Shown here: piece by piece, positions 7,381 through 11,958 of the stretch
Layout of the letters: every line of letters starts with the position of its first letter
Position numbering within the stretch: the stretch's first letter is position 1
Source: CAZKUN01 sp964555935
Lineage (GTDB): Bacteria > Armatimonadota > Zipacnadia > Zipacnadales > VGFC01
Direction of reading: 5' to 3'
Assembly (NCBI GenBank): GCA_964555935.1
Contig: CAZKUN010000274.1
Location: 1-11,958, forward strand
Length of the DNA: 11,958 nt
Program-made: the position numbers and the translations under genes
Notes under the pieces: generated by a model
Database searches by the model: none
What the model saw: the letters and a program-made list of their open reading frames with translations, nothing else
What the model was told of the DNA's origin: nothing

Positions 7381-7462
7381 AGGTGACGCGCGCAGGCGCT
7401 TGCGGCGTTGCCGGTTGGCGGCCACCTATATTGACTATACCACAAGCGGGGTCAGCAGTGCG

Positions 7463-8212
7463 TTAGTCGAGGTTGGGATCGGCCCAGATCGTCGGTCCGT
7501 AGGCGGGCTCGGAGGACGCCAGGCCCGCAACGAAGTTGCTGAGGTAGACGCATCGAATGACCAGGACGCGCGGCTGATACAGCTCCCGGTACATGCGCGC
7601 GGCGTGCATGACTTTCTTGACCGGGGTCGAGCCACCGATGTCGACGAAGACGAGATCGGCGCGCGGCGCGTGGACGAGGACGGCGCCGGGGCTGTCGGAG
7701 CTGATCGCGAGCACTCGCACGTTCGGCATGTACTGGCAGTAGTTGCGGGCCACCTCAGCCATCTGGGGCGATTTCTCAATGCCGTAGACCATCCCGCACT
7801 TGCGCGCGAGGAACTTCGTGGCGAGACCGTGGGCGGCGCCGAGTTCCACGGCGATTTCGCCATCGCGAGGCAGCTCCTGGCAGAACTCGCGGAAGCGCAT
7901 CGCCCGGGCGCAGAGGTGGGTCTCGCAGGCTCTCGGTGGCGCCGGCCACGCTTCGGCAACTGCCATCCCGATTCCGGGCGCGTAGGCGTGGGCGGGGTCG
8001 ATCTTGATGAGTTCGCCTGTGGCCGTCAGGGCTGCCTCGTGGTCGCCGTCGAGCACTGCGAGATGAGCCGTGGCGGCCAGCTTCTCCGACGCCATACTCG
8101 CGTCGACCGCCGCCTCCAACACGGCGGTGAGTTGGGCGCGCTCCTCATCGGCCCGGCCTTGTCTGCGGGCCCGCTGGGCCTCTTTGATATAGTGGACTGC
8201 GTCGCGCGGCAT
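7463..8212 (-). CDS. Class I SAM-dependent methyltransferase-fold protein with helical N-terminal region
   Basis: 249 residues from ATG8212, with a modest AGGA 8 nt upstream. Residues 1-75 are Ala-rich helices reminiscent of a tetratricopeptide pair (EAQRARRQGRADEERAQLTAVL; AHLAVLDGDHEAALTATGEL ending in 'KIDPAHA'). From about 118 a Rossmann methyltransferase core begins: motif I EIAVELGAAHGLATKFLA (119-136), the acidic ribose-binding position Glu146 in VYGIEKSP, VRVLAISSDSP (165-175), and LVFVDIGGSTP (187-197) with Asp191 ending strand 4. The C-terminal half keeps strands such as PRVLVIRCVYL. The substrate is not identifiable. Glycan, small-molecule or protein methylation would all fit, and loss of activity cannot be excluded. 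It lies 97 nt upstream of the exosortase on the same strand, so it may head that transcription unit, and it is divergent from the GH106-like gene. Confidence 0.7.
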   Translation of the reverse strand: MPRDAVHYIKEAQRARRQGRADEERAQLTAVLEAAVDASMASEKLAATAHLAVLDGDHEAALTATGELIKIDPAHAYAPGIGMAVAEAWPAPPRACETHLCARAMRFREFCQELPRDGEIAVELGAAHGLATKFLARKCGMVYGIEKSPQMAEVARNYCQYMPNVRVLAISSDSPGAVLVHAPRADLVFVDIGGSTPVKKVMHAARMYRELYQPRVLVIRCVYLSNFVAGLASSEPAYGPTIWADPNLD

Positions 8213-8373
8213 TGTCGGGATCCTGAAACAGCGGGAGATCCATCACGGCGTAGCACGCGTATTAGTCTCTGGGGCCGAAACGACCTGCGCCTGAAGCTGC
8301 GAGAGGCCGGCGGCGCGACGCGGCGAAATGACGGTCGGGAGATGTGGCGCGAACCGAAAAGAGGATGAGTGGC
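8213..8373. other. Divergent intergenic region
   Basis: 161 bp lie between the divergent methyltransferase and GH106-like genes. Promoters for both should be here. The only -10-like hexamer noticed is TAATAC on the minus strand (8264-8259), without a convincing -35, and nothing clear was found on the plus strand. No palindromic operator stands out. Confidence 0.4.
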
Positions 8374-11205
8374 ATGATGCTTCAGCTTGCGGCGATGTTT
8401 GCGGGTCCGCCGATGCCGTATCGACCGATGATGTTCTGGATCTGGAATGGTGAGATCACGCGGGATCGAATCAACACGGGCATCGCGGAGATGAAGGCCA
8501 AGGGTTGCGGCGGGTTCTTCATGCACCCGATGGGCGAGGACTTCCGGCTCGGAGATTTCCTGGAGGGGCAAAGCCCGGATTACCTCTCGGATGAGTATTT
8601 CGAGCTGGTGAAGTATACCGTTGAGCGCGCCGCGGAAGAGGGCATGTATGCGTGGCTCTACGATGAGGGCGGCTGGCCGAGTGGCACGGCGCAAGGGCAT
8701 GTCACCGATGGGCACCCGGAGTTTGCCGGCAAGGTGCTGACCGTATCGACTGACTCGAAGCGGCCGGATGGCACTGTCTGCAGCGTCGTGCTGCGCGCGG
8801 AGCAAGCGCCGGTGGTGGTTGGGCCGGAGAAGTCAGCGCCGTCGGCTCCGGACGGGCATGTCGTGCACTTCGTGATGAAGCGCGGCGGCTATCCTGTCGA
8901 TACCCTCGACCCGGCCGCTGTTCGTCGGTTCATCGAGGTCACTCACGAGAGGTATCGCAAATGCGTCGGCGAGCACTTCGGGAAGACCGTTCCGGGGATG
9001 TTCACCGATGAGGGACGCGCGGGCGGGCGCATTGGGACGAAGGAGATCAACTGGACGCCACGTTTCCTGGAGGCGTTTGAGGAGCAGCAGGGCTTCGACC
9101 TGAAGGCGTGGCTGCCGCTGCTCTTCCCCGAGGATGTGCTTGGTTTCGACCCGATGGACTTCTACGAGCGCGGCAACGCGGTCGCCGTTCGGATCGCCTT
9201 CGTCGACACGTGGACGCGCCTGCACGGCGAGGCGTTCTATCAGCAAATCAACGCGTGGTGTGAGGGGAACGACCTGCTCCACGTCGGCCATGTCGGCGGC
9301 GAGGACAACCTGCCTGACCACATGACCGGCGGCTTCGGCGAGTTCTACCGGACGGCCGGCGCCTTGCACGTCCCCGGGGTTGATGCGATCTGGCGCCAGC
9401 TCTACCATGGCCGCCCGAACCCGCATTTCCCTCGGCTCGCATCCTCCGCGGCGCACCAGATGGCGTCAGCGGATGGGGAGAGCGATTGGCCGACCTCGGG
9501 CCTCGTTCTCACGGAGTCGTTCGGCGCCTACGGCTTCGGGCTGAGCTTCACCGATATGAAGTGGGTGACGGACTACCAATTCGCGCGCGGCGTCAACGTG
9601 ATGTGCCCGATGGCCTACTCCATGTACACGGAGGACGGGCGGCTGTATCGGACGATGGATTACATGGGGCCCGGCAACCCGCTTTGGGAGCACTACGATC
9701 AGTATGCGGATTACGTCGGGCGGCTGTCGGTGATCGGACGGGCCGGGAAGTCCGTCGCTGAGATTGCCGTCTACTACCCGATCGAGACGCTCTGGGCAGG
9801 GCAGGCGGGGCAGACGCCGGAGTCGTTTGAGATGGCGTGTGGGATGCTTGAGGATCAACTACTCGACTTCGACGTGATTGGCGCGGATGCGATCGTGGCC
9901 GCGGAGGTTGATGACGAATACCTCGTCACGCCGGGCGCGGAGTACGAGCTGATCATCGTGCCTGAGATGCGAGTCATGAAGGCATCGGTCGCGCGCAAGC
10001 TCCTCGAATACCGAGAGGGGGGCGGACGTATTGTCTTCCTGGGCGGCGCGCCGGCGCTGGCTGTTGACGGATCGCGAAGCGTTGAGTTCGTGGAGATGTT
10101 CGCTGAGCTGCTGGAGGGCTCTTACGACGTGCGCCTGTCGCGCGACCAGGACTCCCTTGTGGACGCGTTCGGCGGGAGTTCCGCGCGCTCGCACGTGATG
10201 GAGTTTGACGGGTTCTCCGCGGCGTACCGGGGCGGATCGTACATGACGCGCCTGGCCGGTCGCCGGATGATCGCCGGAACCGTATTGACCGTGCCCGAGC
10301 AAGAGCTGGGACCGTACTCGAAGGTTCTCGGAGCGACGGCGGGGCGGACGCGGATCGGTTCGGAGAAGCCACTGGAGGGCGTGCGGCTCATGACGCGTGC
10401 GGTGGATGACGTGACGCTGCACTTGCTGGTCAATGAGCGACGCGAAGAAGCGGCGTGCCCGCTGCTGCTGACCAGCGATGTCCCGCTGCGGCTGGAGGCA
10501 TGGGACCCCGACACCGGGCGGCGCGAGACGTTGGCTGACCACGAGGATGTGACGGATACGACCGAGGTCGACGTGACACTCGGGCCATTTGGGTCAGTGG
10601 TTCTCGTGGCGATGCCGCCGGATGCTCTGGAGGAGCCGGCGGCGGACGACAGGCCGGATCTGATCAGCACCGGGGAGGTCGGTCGAGCGACGATTGAGAG
10701 GCCAGTGCGAGGCTATGAAATCGTGAACGGCATGGCGGTGGAGAGCAAGCGTTTGCCGATGGAGCTTGGGCGAGGCACGCCGGGCGCGGAGCGCGGTTGG
10801 TGGCACAAGATTGAGGCCTACGAGGACTTCAGCGGGACCGTCGAGTATCGCCTGGACTTCGATCTGCCGCGGCAATGGGAGCAGGGGCGCATCGTGCTCG
10901 ACCTGACCGATGTGAGCGGCGTCGCCGAGGTGTGGATCAATGGGCAGCATGCGGGGAAGTGCCTCTGGGCGCCGCATGAGTTCGAGGTCGGGGAGCTGCT
11001 GCGTGGCGGCGCGAATGAGGTGACCATCCATATCACCAACACGCTGGCGAACCAGGCCCTGCGCGAGGACGTGATGCAGCAAGCGAAGGACAGGGGCTGG
11101 TGGAACCCGTATCGCGAGCGGACCCAGAGCATGATGGAGGAGGCGCTTCCCTCGGGGATGGACCCGGTGGTGCGCGTGTGGTGGAGCGTGGATGAGGTTC
11201 TATGA
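8374..11205 (+). CDS. GH106-like glycoside hydrolase (alpha-L-rhamnosidase-related)
   Basis: 943 residues from ATG8374, preceded by AAGAGGA (8359-8365) with 8 nt spacing. Earlier in-frame starts at GTG8344 and ATG8365 have no properly spaced site. GH106-type landmarks occur in order: YRPMMFWIWNGEIT (16-29), a 'GcGGFFMHP' strand (44-52), YDEGGWPSG (97-104), GMFTDEGR (208-215) with candidate catalytic or binding acids, VGHVGGEDN (304-312), LTESFGAYGFGLSFTDMKW (379-397) and RGVNVMCPMAYSMYT (405-419). A middle alpha/beta region (about 460-570; AVYYPIETLW, YELIIVPEM) resembles the GATase-like domain of these enzymes. Residues about 805-890 form a GH2-type sugar-binding jelly roll (GTVEYRLDFDLP; AEVWINGQHAGKCLWAPHEFEV). 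Rhamnosidase activity is the best-known activity in GH106, but related groups differ. No signal peptide is evident (MMLQLAAMFAGPP lacks basic residues), suggesting cytoplasmic action on imported oligosaccharides. Confidence 0.85.
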   Translation: MMLQLAAMFAGPPMPYRPMMFWIWNGEITRDRINTGIAEMKAKGCGGFFMHPMGEDFRLGDFLEGQSPDYLSDEYFELVKYTVERAAEEGMYAWLYDEGGWPSGTAQGHVTDGHPEFAGKVLTVSTDSKRPDGTVCSVVLRAEQAPVVVGPEKSAPSAPDGHVVHFVMKRGGYPVDTLDPAAVRRFIEVTHERYRKCVGEHFGKTVPGMFTDEGRAGGRIGTKEINWTPRFLEAFEEQQGFDLKAWLPLLFPEDVLGFDPMDFYERGNAVAVRIAFVDTWTRLHGEAFYQQINAWCEGNDLLHVGHVGGEDNLPDHMTGGFGEFYRTAGALHVPGVDAIWRQLYHGRPNPHFPRLASSAAHQMASADGESDWPTSGLVLTESFGAYGFGLSFTDMKWVTDYQFARGVNVMCPMAYSMYTEDGRLYRTMDYMGPGNPLWEHYDQYADYVGRLSVIGRAGKSVAEIAVYYPIETLWAGQAGQTPESFEMACGMLEDQLLDFDVIGADAIVAAEVDDEYLVTPGAEYELIIVPEMRVMKASVARKLLEYREGGGRIVFLGGAPALAVDGSRSVEFVEMFAELLEGSYDVRLSRDQDSLVDAFGGSSARSHVMEFDGFSAAYRGGSYMTRLAGRRMIAGTVLTVPEQELGPYSKVLGATAGRTRIGSEKPLEGVRLMTRAVDDVTLHLLVNERREEAACPLLLTSDVPLRLEAWDPDTGRRETLADHEDVTDTTEVDVTLGPFGSVVLVAMPPDALEEPAADDRPDLISTGEVGRATIERPVRGYEIVNGMAVESKRLPMELGRGTPGAERGWWHKIEAYEDFSGTVEYRLDFDLPRQWEQGRIVLDLTDVSGVAEVWINGQHAGKCLWAPHEFEVGELLRGGANEVTIHITNTLANQALREDVMQQAKDRGWWNPYRERTQSMMEEALPSGMDPVVRVWWSVDEVL

Positions 11206-11332
11206 GCGGGGCGGGCGGCGAGGGCGCGCGAATCGCGAGCGGACCCGGAAGGCTAATGTAGGTGTTTAGAGGAACCACCGGTTTCCCAAGTCGGCGAGGG
11301 CGCAAACCGCACGCGAAAAGGACAGCAGACCA
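11206..11332 (+). other. Intergenic region upstream of the aspartokinase-like gene
   Basis: 127 bp with no T-run terminator for the GH106-like gene. It contains a short imperfect hairpin (ggtgtt around 11261, pairing with aaccacc) and a 12-bp direct repeat (11216-11227 and 11292-11303, cggcgagggcgc), which may be chance in GC-rich DNA. No recognisable riboswitch, including the lysine type, was identified by eye. AAGGA (11318-11322) is the ribosome binding site of the next gene. Confidence 0.4.
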
Positions 11333-11958
11333 ATGCCTACCATACCTGTAATGAAGTTCGGCGGCACGACGGTTCAGGGCGAGATGACGCTCAACCCCGA
11401 GCGCCACGCTGAGTTGCTCGCCGAGTGTCGAATCGAAGATAGCGTCGAGGCCATGTATCAGACGGCTGCTCGCTGTCGAATCAAGACCCGCGCCGCTCGG
11501 CTCATGGACATCATTCAGGACTACGTCATTCCCCAGATCAATGAGGGGCGCACGCCGGTGATCGTGGCGTCCGCGTTTGGCTGGGCGACTGACAAGTGGA
11601 AGGCGCTCGCCAACGACATCAGCGATCAGCCCGACCAGCGCGAATACGCCCGGCTGCAGATGACGGGCGAGCTGCGCGCGACGGCTTCGATGGCGATGAC
11701 GCTACGGGAGAAGGGCTATGCGGCGAAATCGCTGACGGGTCGCGAAGCTGGATTCATCACGACGCCGCAGTACGTAGATGCTGTGATCGAGACAGTGGAC
11801 GCCAGTTACGTGCAGGAGCTGGTCGATGCGGGAGTCGTGCCCGTGGTGGCGGGTTTCCAGGGCTACTTCCACGACGAGCGGACGGGACGGGACGAGGTCT
11901 CGATCCTTGGCCGGGGCGGGAGCAACCTCACGGCCGTCGCGCTGGCGAAGGCGCTCGG
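11333..11958 (+). CDS. Aspartokinase-like amino acid kinase, N-terminal part (runs off the window end)
   Basis: ATG11333 follows AAGGA (11318-11322) by 10 nt and the frame stays open to the end, giving 208 residues so far. Aspartokinase motifs appear in order: KFGGT (8-12), VASAFGWATDK (78-88; usual form VSAMGGxTD), TGELRATASMAMTLREKGYAA (111-131) with the substrate-binding-type Glu113, LTGREAGFIT (134-143), PVVAGFQGY (170-178) and ILGRGGSNLTAVALA (191-205). Aspartokinase phosphorylates aspartate as the first step to Lys, Thr, Met and diaminopimelate. Two departures are visible. About 30 extra residues lie between KFGGT and the SA-G strand (the Glu/Ala/Arg-rich helix around 30-60). Asn198 replaces the Asp of GRGGSD, a residue I recall as catalytically important in E. 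coli AKIII (Asp202). The regulatory ACT domains would lie beyond the window. A paralogue of altered specificity is possible. It is separated from the GH106-like gene by 127 bp. Confidence 0.85.
   Translation, partial: MPTIPVMKFGGTTVQGEMTLNPERHAELLAECRIEDSVEAMYQTAARCRIKTRAARLMDIIQDYVIPQINEGRTPVIVASAFGWATDKWKALANDISDQPDQREYARLQMTGELRATASMAMTLREKGYAAKSLTGREAGFITTPQYVDAVIETVDASYVQELVDAGVVPVVAGFQGYFHDERTGRDEVSILGRGGSNLTAVALAKAL

Noticed and set aside
7425..7455. AT-rich patch upstream of the exosortase as a promoter (CTGACC with AATATA, 17-nt spacer)
   Set aside because: The -10 hexamer matches the consensus in only three positions, and other spacings are no better. It may still be a promoter but cannot be supported by eye.
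3194..8212. PEP-CTERM sorting tail on any protein of the exosortase set
   Set aside because: The C-termini were inspected; none has the short motif, hydrophobic helix and basic tail. The propeller protein ends in ERIAAW after a FlgD-Ig-like domain.
7340..8368. 342-codon open frame on the plus strand opposite the methyltransferase gene
   Set aside because: It is an antisense shadow in GC-rich sequence. Its product has no recognisable motif, while the minus-strand frame has a clear methyltransferase motif I and its own ribosome binding site.
8026..8805. 259-codon minus-strand frame spanning the divergent intergenic region
   Set aside because: It overlaps the starts of two well-supported genes and its His/Arg-rich product is typical of shadow frames.
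11216..11303. 12-bp direct repeat (cggcgagggcgc) flanking the 5' region of the aspartokinase-like gene
   Set aside because: Two copies of a GC-only motif in GC-rich DNA are expected by chance; there is no element boundary or further copy in the gap.

Overview
The window is GC-rich bacterial DNA, densely coding on both strands, with GTG and TTG starts alongside ATG. The gene set (an exosortase with an EpsI-type partner, a Tat-exported DUF362 protein, clan GH-A and GH106-like glycoside hydrolases, a DUF4380-like protein) suggests a Gram-negative, probably uncultured polysaccharide-handling bacterium. Planctomycetota, Armatimonadota, Hydrogenedentota or a related lineage would fit. That placement is inference from gene content; no marker gene for taxonomy is present.

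Layout. 1-489 (+) is the 3' end of a probable DUF4380-type protein. It converges, with an 8-nt gap, on a minus-strand pair: a Tat-signal DUF362 protein (2991-2014) followed by a GH39-like glycosidase (1955-498). A perfect 20-bp inverted repeat (3057-3076) lies upstream of this pair. A rho-independent terminator (3141-3170) separates it from the next minus-strand set.

3194-8212 (-) is the most distinctive region. In transcription order it holds a class I SAM-dependent methyltransferase-fold protein, an exosortase with its Cys/Arg/His residues intact, an EpsI-family protein that overlaps the exosortase by 28 nt and is broken by a +1 shift in a run of 8 C, and an 855-residue exported protein. 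That last protein combines a beta-rich N-terminal domain, an 8-bladed BamB/PQQ-like propeller, a Pro-rich linker and a C-terminal FlgD-Ig-like domain. No PEP-CTERM-type substrate is encoded in the window, so substrates must lie elsewhere.

8374-11205 (+) is divergent from the methyltransferase and encodes a large GH106-like glycosidase with a C-terminal galactose-binding-like domain. 11333 to the window end (+) is the N-terminal two thirds of an aspartokinase-type kinase domain. It has an unusual insertion and Asn in place of the usual catalytic-site Asp in the GRGGSD motif.

Working model (inference): the exosortase, EpsI and propeller genes form a cell-surface protein sorting module. The glycosidases and the DUF362 and DUF4380 proteins belong to a carbohydrate-utilisation or exopolysaccharide-processing context. 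Two reading-frame anomalies (the EpsI homopolymer, and a truncated signal peptide on the GH39-like gene) mean that either the assembly has indels or some of these genes are decaying or phase-variable.
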